Assembly: GCA_022360375.1 (NCBI GenBank)
Contig: JAKSCW010000557.1
Location: forward strand, 1 to 7,153
Length of the DNA stretch: 7,153 nucleotides
Direction: 5' to 3'
Source: Balneolales bacterium
GTDB taxonomy: Bacteria; Bacteroidota; Rhodothermia; Balneolales; Balneolaceae
Shown in pieces: positions 1 through 6,531 of this stretch. The position numbers were made by a program, and so were the translations under genes. The notes under the pieces were generated by a model that had not been told where the DNA came from, searched no databases, and saw only the letters and a program-made list of their open reading frames with translations. The stretch's first letter is position 1. The number at the start of each line of letters is the position of its first letter.

Positions 1-66
1 GGTTTGGGAAAGACCATCTCCTGATATTAGCAGGAAGAGAATAATATGGCAGAATAGGGTTTTCAT
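1..66 (-). CDS. Exported protein, N-terminal fragment (signal peptide only)
   Basis: An ATG at 66-64 opens a reading frame that continues to the left edge, giving 22 residues that begin MKTLFCHIILFLL and end SGDGLSQT. A Lys near the start, a hydrophobic core (residues 4-14) and a small/polar stretch ending in S-Q-T look like a Sec signal peptide with a cleavage site near residue 20. In Bacteroidota-like genomes a mature N-terminus starting with Q-T is common in outer-membrane and TonB-dependent proteins, and such a receptor would fit after a metal-binding lipoprotein, but the mature protein is not in the window and no function can be assigned. The start lies 54 nt after the lipoprotein stop, on the same strand, and just behind a strong hairpin. 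No Shine-Dalgarno sequence is visible between hairpin and ATG. Confidence 0.6.
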   Translation of the reverse strand, partial: MKTLFCHIILFLLISGDGLSQT

Positions 67-74
67 AATGCTTA

Positions 75-105
75 AGTGATGTTCTTTTAAAAAAAGAACA
101 TCACT
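75..105 (-). promoter_or_regulatory. Perfect 14-bp stem-loop just upstream of the exported-protein start
   Basis: Positions 75-88 (AGTGATGTTCTTTT) are perfectly complementary to 92-105 (AAAAGAACATCACT), with a 3-nt loop at 89-91. The element lies between the lipoprotein stop (121-123) and the next start codon (64-66), with only 8 nt between stem and ATG. Neither strand has a clear T-run directly after the stem, so it is not a textbook intrinsic terminator. It could be a translation-control or mRNA-processing hairpin that sets the ratio of the two proteins, a weak terminator, or a palindromic operator in DNA. The structure is certain from the sequence; the function is inference. Confidence 0.7.
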
Positions 106-120
106 CAGTATCAGGATTAA

Positions 121-933
121 TTATTGTGCAATTACACTGTACTCGAACAGCACAGTACCAATGGTTTCATCACCATCAACTACGGTAACTTCTGTAGTCC
201 ACGTGCCAGACATACTATAATTTATGGAGCCCGTGTACATACCTTCTCCCATGGCAACAGGTTCTTCAAAGTTGGTGGAATGTCCTGATCCCCCGCCCAT
301 ATCCATCCAGGGATAAATGGTTACTTCTGCATCAACAACTGCCGGGAACGACATCATGTTTTCACGTTTATGTACCATTACTGTTAGTTCCTGGTCTCCG
401 GTTTTGGGATTTTCAGGTGCATACCACGTAACATAATAATTCTGATCGTTTTCGCTGGTAACACTGGTGAGCCTCCATGAAGAAGCTACGGTTATTGCTT
501 CGAACATGCCCGAAATGGTTTCATTAGCCATTGTGGTGATATCGAATTCAATATCCCAGGTTCCCATTTCGCCGGAAGGCATAATGAAAACGGTGTACCC
601 GGCAAAATAATCCTCAAATTCTTCCATTCGGGTTGGCTGGGAATATGGCGCAGCATGATCCATCATCGTCATATGCATAATAGGCATAATGGACATCTCC
701 GAAATATCTACAACATCGGAACCTTCCAGGACCCGGAAGTACAGGTTATTATAGCCGGTAGCAAGGGCATCTTCTGAATAAAGCTCGATCGTATATCCGC
801 CTACTGTAGCGGTAGAAATGAGTGCAACGTTTTCAAGTTCAGAACTATCAATATAGTTATCGTCATCATCGCACGAGAATAGAACAAATGGAAGCACCAC
901 GCATACGGTGAATGCTTTTAGAAAAGATTTCAT
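121..933 (-). CDS. Met/His-rich lipoprotein with two FixH/YtkA-like domains
   Basis: This 270-residue protein has a type II signal peptide: a basic N-terminus, a hydrophobic core and a lipobox (VLFSC) with the lipidated Cys at 21, followed by four Asp residues. Two similar beta-rich halves follow. The first (about 36-150) has a dense cluster of possible metal ligands at Met80, 83, 86, 88, 90, 91 and His87, 93, and a closing Met-Gly-Thr-Trp (123-126). The second (about 155-265) repeats the plan with Pro-Trp-Met-Asp-Met at 208-212, His218, Met228, 232, 241 and Gly-Thr-Trp at 243-245. That layout resembles FixH/YtkA-type domains, which occur in proteins tied to copper or respiratory-enzyme assembly. 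The likely role is a periplasm-facing, membrane-anchored metal-binding or metal-delivery protein. It lies 50 nt after a His-rich membrane protein and before another exported protein, which supports a metal-handling unit. The metal is not known; copper is the best guess from the Met-rich motifs. Confidence 0.7.
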   Translation of the reverse strand: MKSFLKAFTVCVVLPFVLFSCDDDDNYIDSSELENVALISTATVGGYTIELYSEDALATGYNNLYFRVLEGSDVVDISEMSIMPIMHMTMMDHAAPYSQPTRMEEFEDYFAGYTVFIMPSGEMGTWDIEFDITTMANETISGMFEAITVASSWRLTSVTSENDQNYYVTWYAPENPKTGDQELTVMVHKRENMMSFPAVVDAEVTIYPWMDMGGGSGHSTNFEEPVAMGEGMYTGSINYSMSGTWTTEVTVVDGDETIGTVLFEYSVIAQ

Positions 934-983
934 GTATCTAAAATTTGCGTTTAAAGTTTTCTTAAATCTATTAGGAAAGAAAA

Positions 984-1364
984 CTAGCCCTGGGGTGGCC
1001 GAAACACATCAGATACTATTAACAAAGGGATGAAAGGGGTTTTGTGGTCAAGATAAACCACGGGTTCAAAAGTGCTTTCCTGAATTTTTTTTGCAAAAAC
1101 AGGAACTTTGTACTCAAAAAAATTCAGATTTGTAATGGAATGGGTAGCCGGAGTACTCTTTGTTAAATAACAGAATCCTGACGATTCTTTTTTATGGGAA
1201 TCATGATGATCATGATTTTGGTGAACTGCCATTGTCATTTCATGATGAGAATCTCCATGATGGCCATTCATCATATAACAACTCAACCACCCGAAGCTAT
1301 TCCATAGCGTGGCTACGAGCAGAAAAACAGAAATGATTTGTATGGGAAAACGGAAATCTTTCAT
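984..1364 (-). CDS. Small His-rich membrane-anchored protein
   Basis: I start this gene at the ATG at 1364-1362, which gives 126 residues and places a short charged N-terminus (MKDFRFP) directly before a hydrophobic segment at about 7-28. A longer reading from a TTG at 1400 adds 12 residues before the hydrophobic segment and is less natural. After the membrane segment or signal peptide comes a His-rich stretch with nine His between residues 35 and 57 plus Met43 and Met45, a likely metal-binding patch. Cys29 and Cys65 flank it and could form a disulfide or bind metal. The C-terminus ends in Arg-Pro-Pro-Gln-Gly. Small proteins of this plan (one N-terminal segment, central His-rich part, Pro-rich end) are often found next to heavy-metal efflux or uptake genes, but I cannot name a family with certainty. 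It is 53 nt downstream of the kinase gene and 50 nt upstream of the Met/His lipoprotein, all on one strand. Confidence 0.7.
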   Translation of the reverse strand: MKDFRFPIQIISVFLLVATLWNSFGWLSCYMMNGHHGDSHHEMTMAVHQNHDHHDSHKKESSGFCYLTKSTPATHSITNLNFFEYKVPVFAKKIQESTFEPVVYLDHKTPFIPLLIVSDVFRPPQG

Positions 1365-1417
1365 TAGGTATAAATTAAACCCCAAATCAAACAGTTGCAA
1401 AGTCGGCTAATGTAAAA

Positions 1418-2839
1418 TTATACGCAATTCTTAACCGGTAAAATAATCTGAAATTTAGCGCCGCCACTTTCCCGATTCATACACTTGATGAAGCCTCCAT
1501 GCTGCCGGATAATTTCATTAGAGATGGCCAGCCCCAGTCCAAGTCCAAATTTAGCTCCCTGGTTTTTCGTGGTAAAATTGGATTCAAAAATTCTTGGTAA
1601 TACTTCTTCTGGTATACCAGGGCCATTATCTGCGATTTCCACGACGATTTTGTAATCCCCTTCCGATTTGGTTCGAATCTTTATTTCTCCCCCATCCTGA
1701 AGTACATCACAGGCGTTCACTAAAATATTGGTCCACACCTGGTTGAGTTCTCCCATTTTGGCACATGTTTTGGGAATCTCTTTCAGGTCGAGTTGCAAGC
1801 TCAGGTACTTCAATCGGTTGGAAAGAATCAGAATGGTATCTTTGATGCCATCCCGGATATCAATCATATCCCAGTCGTTATTGTCTTGCCGGCTGTAGCT
1901 TTTCAGGCTTTTTACGAGATTGGTGATTCGTTCACTTGCTACCTGGATGTTATGGATAAACTTACCGGCTTCAAATTGCTGAATCAGTTCGTCAATGGGG
2001 ATTTTCTTTTTATTCTTCTGAACAAGTTCCAGGGCGAGATCAGGCATTTGGGCGAGTTTTCGAACAAGTGCACGTTCTTTTACCCAGGGGAAAGTTTTTT
2101 GAATGTAAAGCATACGTTCCCGTATTTCACTGCTTCCCAATGGTTCCGAATGAAGGCCATATTCAAAAATCATGGATTTTGCTGTGCCATCGTTTGAGTC
2201 CTGAAAATTCTCTTTCAGCATTTCGGAAGATCGAAGCAAAGCAGCGGCGGGGTTGTTTACTTCGTGAGCAAATCCCGCTACTAATTCACCAAGTGTTGCC
2301 ATTTTTTCCTGGTGAACCATGCGCTGCTGGGATTCCTCCAGTTTCTGGAATGCATCCTTTAATTGGTTACTCTCAATTTCCAGTTCCTGGTTCAGCGCAT
2401 TCATTTGCGATTCTAACCGTACGTTTGTCATGAACCGGTCGGCCATGTTACTGAGCATCAATCGCTGAAGCGGATGCTTCAGTTTGGAATGGTCGTTCAT
2501 GTACCGGTCGAATTCATCTTGTCTGATGCACAGTGCCCGACACGGTTTTTGTGCAATTCCGGTAGTTAAAGAATGGTTTCCTGTGGTGAAAGCAACCAAT
2601 CCGGCAAAATGACCCGCAGAAAGAGTAATAAGTTCCAGCGTAGTTCCATCTTCTCGCTTGTGTTTCAGAACCACTTCCCCCTCCAGCATCAGATACAAAT
2701 GCGTGATTTTTTCACCCTGACGGAAGAAAACATCCCCGGGTTCGAAAGAATCGACCAGCATGCGCAGCTCCGGAGATTCCTCGATGGCTGCGCCAACAAA
2801 TTTCAGGATTTGTTTTCTATCGTAACGGGCATTTTGCAT
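1418..2839 (-). CDS. Soluble histidine kinase with N-terminal cyclic-nucleotide-binding-like domain
   Basis: The protein has 473 residues and no membrane segment, so it senses in the cytoplasm. Residues about 20-130 form a Crp-type beta-roll (PGDVFFRQGE at 34-43, LEGEVVL at 52-58). Residues 145-180 are a likely coiled-coil linker. The H-box is at 183-196, with His192 (AHEVNNP) the expected phosphorylation site. The ATPase domain has an N-box with Asn371 and Asn375, a G1 box DNGPGI at 404-409, an F-box FESNFTTK at 418-425 and a G2 box GLGLGL at 432-437, so catalysis should be intact. Two oddities stand out. The usual Glu and Arg that hold the cyclic nucleotide phosphate are replaced (Leu81, Ser90), so cAMP binding in the normal way is doubtful. 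About 90 residues (210-300) separate the two helices of the dimerisation domain. The ATG shares its A with the last base of the receiver stop codon (TAATG), which implies translational coupling and a kinase/receiver pair. Confidence 0.93.
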   Translation of the reverse strand: MQNARYDRKQILKFVGAAIEESPELRMLVDSFEPGDVFFRQGEKITHLYLMLEGEVVLKHKREDGTTLELITLSAGHFAGLVAFTTGNHSLTTGIAQKPCRALCIRQDEFDRYMNDHSKLKHPLQRLMLSNMADRFMTNVRLESQMNALNQELEIESNQLKDAFQKLEESQQRMVHQEKMATLGELVAGFAHEVNNPAAALLRSSEMLKENFQDSNDGTAKSMIFEYGLHSEPLGSSEIRERMLYIQKTFPWVKERALVRKLAQMPDLALELVQKNKKKIPIDELIQQFEAGKFIHNIQVASERITNLVKSLKSYSRQDNNDWDMIDIRDGIKDTILILSNRLKYLSLQLDLKEIPKTCAKMGELNQVWTNILVNACDVLQDGGEIKIRTKSEGDYKIVVEIADNGPGIPEEVLPRIFESNFTTKNQGAKFGLGLGLAISNEIIRQHGGFIKCMNRESGGAKFQIILPVKNCV

Positions 2840-3336
2840 TAATAATCACTGAGTTTATGTTCACGCATATATTCAGCTAACCGGACGGCATCCAGTATCG
2901 CCATGAACCTCATTGGATTGAGTTTCTCTTCAATTACATAATCTGTGAGTTGTTTTACAACCACGGAATCCAGCTGTTCCTTGGTCCAGGGTTTAGCAAT
3001 ATAATGATCTAAATCGGCACTATTAATTGCATGGATGGTGTCTTCAAGGCCTGCCTGGCCGGTAACTAACACTTTTTTTGAGTCATGCTTTAATACGTCA
3101 GCATGTAATTCAATAAGAAAATCGACTCCATTTTGGCCAGGAAGAACGTGGTCGCAAAGAATCAAACCGATTTCGTTTCCTCCATAATAGATTTGTTCCA
3201 CTACTTTTTTTGCTTCTTCTGAAGAGTTTGCTGTTTCAACCGGAAAGTATGTTTCGAAACTCTGAAGATCGTTTACCAGTGCGTCCATCACTTCCAACTC
3301 ATCTTCAACAACCAGTATGTAAATTTGCTTTTCCAT
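2839..3336 (-). CDS. Stand-alone CheY-like response regulator
   Basis: This 165-residue protein is a receiver domain with all key residues: acidic pair Glu11-Asp12, phospho-acceptor Asp62 (CDHVLPGQNG at 61-70), Thr92 in VTG, and Lys115 in AKPW. After the receiver fold (about 1-125) only a helical tail of about 40 residues remains, with no recognisable DNA-binding, enzymatic or GGDEF part. The output must therefore come from protein contact, a phosphorelay step, or the tail itself. The gene starts 9 nt after the transporter stop and its stop codon overlaps the kinase start by one base, so the kinase encoded next is the expected phosphodonor. The spacer before the ATG (GAGAGAAC) gives a weak purine-rich ribosome site. 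The family call is firm; the downstream target is unknown. Confidence 0.92.
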   Translation of the reverse strand: MEKQIYILVVEDELEVMDALVNDLQSFETYFPVETANSSEEAKKVVEQIYYGGNEIGLILCDHVLPGQNGVDFLIELHADVLKHDSKKVLVTGQAGLEDTIHAINSADLDHYIAKPWTKEQLDSVVVKQLTDYVIEEKLNPMRFMAILDAVRLAEYMREHKLSDY

Positions 3337-3345
3337 GATGTTCTC

Positions 3346-4746
3346 TCAATTTAAAATTAGTGGCCAATAGAACAAGGCATAAAGGAGTACCATCAGTACC
3401 CCGAAAATACCCATAGTAAAACCTGCTTTTGCCATATGAGCAGTTTGAATGGTTCCCGTACTCATTGCTATGGCATTGGGGGGAGTTGAAATTGGGAGCA
3501 TCATTGCCATGCTGGCACTTACGCCAATTACTAAGCTAACAATGATCAGGTTGAACCCCTCTCCGGCAATGCCTGATGTTGCCAAGCTAACTGCTAAAGG
3601 AATTAATAAGGTTGCAGTAACTGTGTTGGAAAGAAAGTTCGACATCATCACCGCCACAATAGAAAAAACAAGAATTAAGGTAATAGCACCAAAGGAACTC
3701 CATTCAATACTTCCTACAATCCATTCAGCTAATCCGGTGCTTTTCATTGAAATACCAAGTGATATACCCCCGGCTACTAACCAAAGTACTTCCCAGGGAA
3801 GTTTTCGGATGTCTTCTTTGGTTACCACTCCTGTTAATGTAAGGAAAACGACGGGAATCAATGCAATGATTGCACTTTTTACACCGTGAAAACTTTCCGT
3901 AATCCAAAACAAAACCGTAAACCCAAACGCGATATACAGAATAATCGCATTTTTAGAGGTATTAAAGGCCCCACTCATATCCACTTTAACGGAATTGGCT
4001 TTGGGTTTAAACATAGTGAGTAATAAGATCCACGCGAAGAGCAAAACCACCACCACTAATGGAGTGGCAAGGATCATCCATTCTCCAAACGGAATGTTAA
4101 TTCCCTGCTGGGAAAGAGCACCAATTACAACCGCGTTGGGTGGAGTTCCAATCGGTGTGGCGATTCCTCCGATGTTTGCCGCGAAAGGAATACAGAGTGC
4201 TAATCCAATTCGCAATGGATCATCAACATCAATGCGTGCGATGATGGGTAAGATTACTGTCATCATCATAGCAGTGGTAGCGGTATTGCTCATAAATGCT
4301 GAAAGCAAAGCGGTAACGATCATTAATCCAAGTACGATAAATTGCGGTTTGTTACCGAACGGTGAAAGCAGGATGCGTGTGAGGTTTCGGTCGAGATTAT
4401 ACTTTACTGCAGCATCGGCTAGTACAAATCCCCCGAGAAACAGGATAATGATGGGGCTTGCAAGTGTGCCAATAAATGCTGTATACGAATCCGGGGTATA
4501 AACCTCGGTTATCTCTTTAAATATGAATCCTTCTTTACTCAGCAGAAGGATTTGAAGGAAAATAACGAGTACAGAAGTAGCGTAAATGGGGAACGGTTCC
4601 AGCATCCAAAAAACGGCGGCCAGGAAAAAAATTCCCAAAGCTACATGCCCTGCCTGGGATAAGCCTTCGATGGAAAGAAAGAACGGAACAACCAGTCCAA
4701 TAAGCCCAAGTACTAAACCGACTAATTGTTTCCTGGATAAATTCAT
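3346..4746 (-). CDS. DASS/SLC13-family sodium-coupled anion transporter
   Basis: This 466-residue, strongly hydrophobic inner-membrane protein shows the inverted-repeat signature of the divalent anion:Na+ symporter family (INDY/SdcS/CitT group). The first half has Ser-Asn-Thr at 153-155 and Gly-Thr-Pro-Pro-Asn at 200-204. The second half has Ser-Asn-Thr at 373-375 and Ser-Thr-Pro-Pro-Asn at 420-424. In structures of this family these SNT and TPP motifs line the substrate and sodium sites. A further conserved stretch, WEVLWLVAGGISLG, lies at 318-331. Length is near the family minimum, with no TrkA-C insertion. Likely substrates are C4-dicarboxylates such as succinate, malate or fumarate, but citrate, sulfate or phosphate cannot be excluded from motifs alone. 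It is the first gene of a unit with a receiver and a kinase, which suggests that substrate supply and signalling are linked. The ATG at 4746 directly precedes a short basic N-terminus and the first membrane helix. Confidence 0.93.
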   Translation of the reverse strand: MNLSRKQLVGLVLGLIGLVVPFFLSIEGLSQAGHVALGIFFLAAVFWMLEPFPIYATSVLVIFLQILLLSKEGFIFKEITEVYTPDSYTAFIGTLASPIIILFLGGFVLADAAVKYNLDRNLTRILLSPFGNKPQFIVLGLMIVTALLSAFMSNTATTAMMMTVILPIIARIDVDDPLRIGLALCIPFAANIGGIATPIGTPPNAVVIGALSQQGINIPFGEWMILATPLVVVVLLFAWILLLTMFKPKANSVKVDMSGAFNTSKNAIILYIAFGFTVLFWITESFHGVKSAIIALIPVVFLTLTGVVTKEDIRKLPWEVLWLVAGGISLGISMKSTGLAEWIVGSIEWSSFGAITLILVFSIVAVMMSNFLSNTVTATLLIPLAVSLATSGIAGEGFNLIIVSLVIGVSASMAMMLPISTPPNAIAMSTGTIQTAHMAKAGFTMGIFGVLMVLLYALFYWPLILN

Positions 4747-4879
4747 GATGAATATTGACTGTTTTTAAGGTTCAGTAAAAAGATCAAGCCACTATAAGAA
4801 GTTATTGTGAAGGATTTTGCTCCGTGAAAATTAGAAGCGCTACCAATTTCAGATTTTTTCTGCTCGTTGCAAAGAAGAC
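4747..4879 (-). promoter_or_regulatory. Leader region of the transporter-receiver-kinase unit
   Basis: The noncoding interval between the terminator of the PAS kinase and the transporter start must hold the promoter of the downstream unit, because the upstream gene ends in a hairpin terminator. I could not pick a convincing promoter: a TAATTTTC resembling the Bacteroidota -7 element (TAnnTTTG) is visible on the minus strand, but no TTTG lies at the expected distance. No strong hairpin or riboswitch-like fold is evident by eye. Confidence 0.3.
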
Positions 4880-4915
4880 AATAAAAACAGAAAACCAGGC
4901 TCTTTTCAGCCGGTT
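4880..4915 (-). terminator. Intrinsic terminator overlapping the PAS-kinase stop codon
   Basis: On the minus strand AACCGGCT (4915-4908) pairs with AGCCTGGTT (4901-4893), an 8-bp stem with one bulged T and a 6-nt loop GAAAAG (4907-4902). A T-rich tract, TTCTGTTTTTATT, follows at 4892-4880. The TGA stop (4908-4906) begins at the last base of the 5' arm, so the hairpin partly lies in the coding end. This separates the PAS kinase from the transporter unit. Confidence 0.7.
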
Positions 4916-6366
4916 AATTCTATGCCTGTTGGAATGGTTTTTTCTATTTGGTGTATAGCGACGGAGCCACTTGACGAACTTTTGTCGAATAAAATTTCAT
5001 AACTAACACCTCCCTGCAGTTTCACAGAAGATTGGGCATTTAGTTGCTGTAACAATGTTTTAATTAATGTATTCCCAATAGTAGTACTGTTTTGGTAGGT
5101 TTCTTCATCCATACCAATTCCGTTATCAGCAATTAACAGGGACACCTCTTTATCTGAGTTAGCTAACCGAATGGTAATTCTCCCTTCCTGCCTACCCTGA
5201 AAAGCATATTTGAATGTATTGGAAAGAATTTCATTAATGAGAAGCCCCAAAGGCTGTGCCTGGTTTATATTAACCACTACTTCTTCCATATTAATATCAA
5301 ACTCGATGTGAGTTTGTGTGGGATAAGAGTCTTTGAGCTTTTCGAGTTGGGTTATGATGTTCAAAGTCAAAGAGATTTCAGAAAAATTCTCTGCTAAGTA
5401 CAGCTGTTCATGAATTAACGAAATGGAGTGGATTCTATGTAACGATTCATTGAGCTGAAGAGTAATTTTTTCATCGTTTTGAGTCATTGCCTGAAGTTGT
5501 AACAGGCTGGAAATTACAGCAAGATTGTTCTTAACCCGATGGTGAATTTCAGATAGCAAAAAACCTCGTTCTTTGTACGCACTAATCAACGATTCTTTTG
5601 CCTGAACTTGCTTGGTTATGTCTTTTATGGTACCAATAATTTTGTTAACCACGCCCGTTTCACTCTGAATAGCACGCGCTTTGCTTTTAATCCATTTCTT
5701 ATTCCCGGTGGTATCTGTTATTTGCACCGTAAGATCATATGCTTTACCCGAAGATAAGAGCTTCTTAAAAGCAGAAATTACTTTAAACCGGTCCTCAATT
5801 TGGTGAGCGGTCAGGGTTTCTGCGAACAAGTTTAAGCCGTCAGATTTTTTGAATCCAAAAATTTTGTATAGTTCTTCTGTCCAAAACATTTCGTTCTTAG
5901 CCACATCATAGTACCATCCTCCTGTATGGCTTAGAGATTGGCTATCATTAAGTATTCGTTCACTGCGGGTACGTTCTTCTTTTTCCTTTTTTTCAATCGT
6001 CACATCGTGTTCAATAGCTACATAATACTTGATTTCTCCCTCGGCAGATTTAACAGGCGAGATACTTACTTTTGACCAAAATTTGTTCCCATCTTTTCTT
6101 TTATTCTTTAGTTCCCCTTTCCATGTGTACCCGGCAGTAATGGTTTTCCAAAGTTGCTTGTACACTTCCTTGTCATGTTCTCCGGATTGAATGAACCTTG
6201 GGTTTTGCCCAATAGCTTCTTTTGGTGAATATCCGGTATTTATTTCAAATGCCGGATTTACGTATAGAATGTTGCCTTCCTTATTTGTAATAAAAACGGA
6301 AGAATCGAGTTGTTCCAATGTTTCCTTGAAAACATCAAGACTTATCAAATCATCAAAGTTAAACAA
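4906..6366 (-). CDS. PAS-PAS-HisKA_2 sensor histidine kinase
   Basis: The 486-residue protein has no membrane segments. PAS 1 covers about 12-125 (SVFITNKEGNILYVNPAFE at 23-41; PAC part ending in EHDVTIEKK at 119-127). PAS 2 covers about 143-255 and ends in GTIKDITKQ. A HisKA_2 box follows at 270-293, with His276 (HHRVKNNL) as the likely phosphorylation site. The ATPase domain has Asn378 and Asn383 in its N-box, G1 DNGIGM at 414-419 and a variant G2 around 428-440. PAS 1 resembles LOV domains (GQNPRFIQSG at 53-62) but has Pro where LOV has the flavin-binding Cys, so it is not a photoactive LOV domain. The start is TTG at 6366-6364: an in-frame stop lies upstream at 6387-6385, no ATG occurs before residue 160, and AGAAGGGG lies 8 nt upstream as a good ribosome site. 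No receiver is adjacent on the same transcript, so the partner is unknown; the stand-alone receiver at 2839-3336 is one candidate. Confidence 0.93.
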   Translation of the reverse strand: MFNFDDLISLDVFKETLEQLDSSVFITNKEGNILYVNPAFEINTGYSPKEAIGQNPRFIQSGEHDKEVYKQLWKTITAGYTWKGELKNKRKDGNKFWSKVSISPVKSAEGEIKYYVAIEHDVTIEKKEKEERTRSERILNDSQSLSHTGGWYYDVAKNEMFWTEELYKIFGFKKSDGLNLFAETLTAHQIEDRFKVISAFKKLLSSGKAYDLTVQITDTTGNKKWIKSKARAIQSETGVVNKIIGTIKDITKQVQAKESLISAYKERGFLLSEIHHRVKNNLAVISSLLQLQAMTQNDEKITLQLNESLHRIHSISLIHEQLYLAENFSEISLTLNIITQLEKLKDSYPTQTHIEFDINMEEVVVNINQAQPLGLLINEILSNTFKYAFQGRQEGRITIRLANSDKEVSLLIADNGIGMDEETYQNSTTIGNTLIKTLLQQLNAQSSVKLQGGVSYEILFDKSSSSGSVAIHQIEKTIPTGIELTG

Positions 6367-6441
6367 AATATTAACCCCTTCTGCCTATTATTTTTTGAAA
6401 TAGAATTATGTAGTAAATAGTAGTGAATAATAATTTCGAGA

Positions 6442-6459
6442 AAGCATATTTTTATGCTT
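6442..6459. repeat. 7-bp inverted repeat in divergent region
   Basis: AAGCATA (6442-6448) and TATGCTT (6453-6459) are perfectly complementary around a TTTT loop. It lies about 80 bp upstream of the kinase start and may be a regulator site or a chance palindrome in AT-rich DNA. Confidence 0.4.
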
Positions 6460-6487
6460 AAAAAGACCCAATAAACACATTTTTTGG

Positions 6488-6505
6488 ATTCAAACCAATT
6501 TGAAT
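6488..6505. repeat. 7-bp inverted repeat, operator-like
   Basis: ATTCAAA (6488-6494) and TTTGAAT (6499-6505) flank a CCAA spacer, giving perfect dyad symmetry of the kind bound by dimeric regulators. It lies near the middle of the divergent region, where one protein could act on both promoters. AT-richness makes chance occurrence possible. Confidence 0.4.
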
Positions 6506-6531
6506 TTAAATATTAGAATTAGAGTTTTTTT

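Noticed and set aside
75..105. Reading the 75-105 hairpin as an ordinary intrinsic terminator
   Set aside because: There is no T-tract after the stem on either strand; the T run is in the stem and loop. A weak terminator role cannot be fully excluded.
1365..1400. TTG start giving a 138-residue form of the His-rich protein
   Set aside because: The ATG at 1364 gives a normal charged N-terminus directly before the hydrophobic segment and needs no rare start codon.
1365..1408. Possible Bacteroidota-type promoter before the His-rich gene (TTTG, 20-nt spacer, TAATTTAT on the minus strand)
   Set aside because: The -7 match is partial and lies only 5 nt before the ATG, which would require a leaderless transcript; too weak to list as a feature.
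1793..2842. Plus-strand open frames at 1793-2197, 2068-2433 and 2573-2842
   Set aside because: They lie opposite the well-supported kinase gene, overlap each other and show no domain or start signal; they are antisense shadows.
3449..4768. Open frames opposite or within the transporter gene (3449-3889 +, 3995-4501 +, 4586-4768 +, 3725-3907 -)
   Set aside because: The transporter reading has full family motifs across this span; the others have biased compositions typical of shadow frames.
6191..6403. Plus-strand open frame of 70 codons over the kinase N-terminus
   Set aside because: It is antisense to the conserved PAS 1 domain and has no recognisable features.
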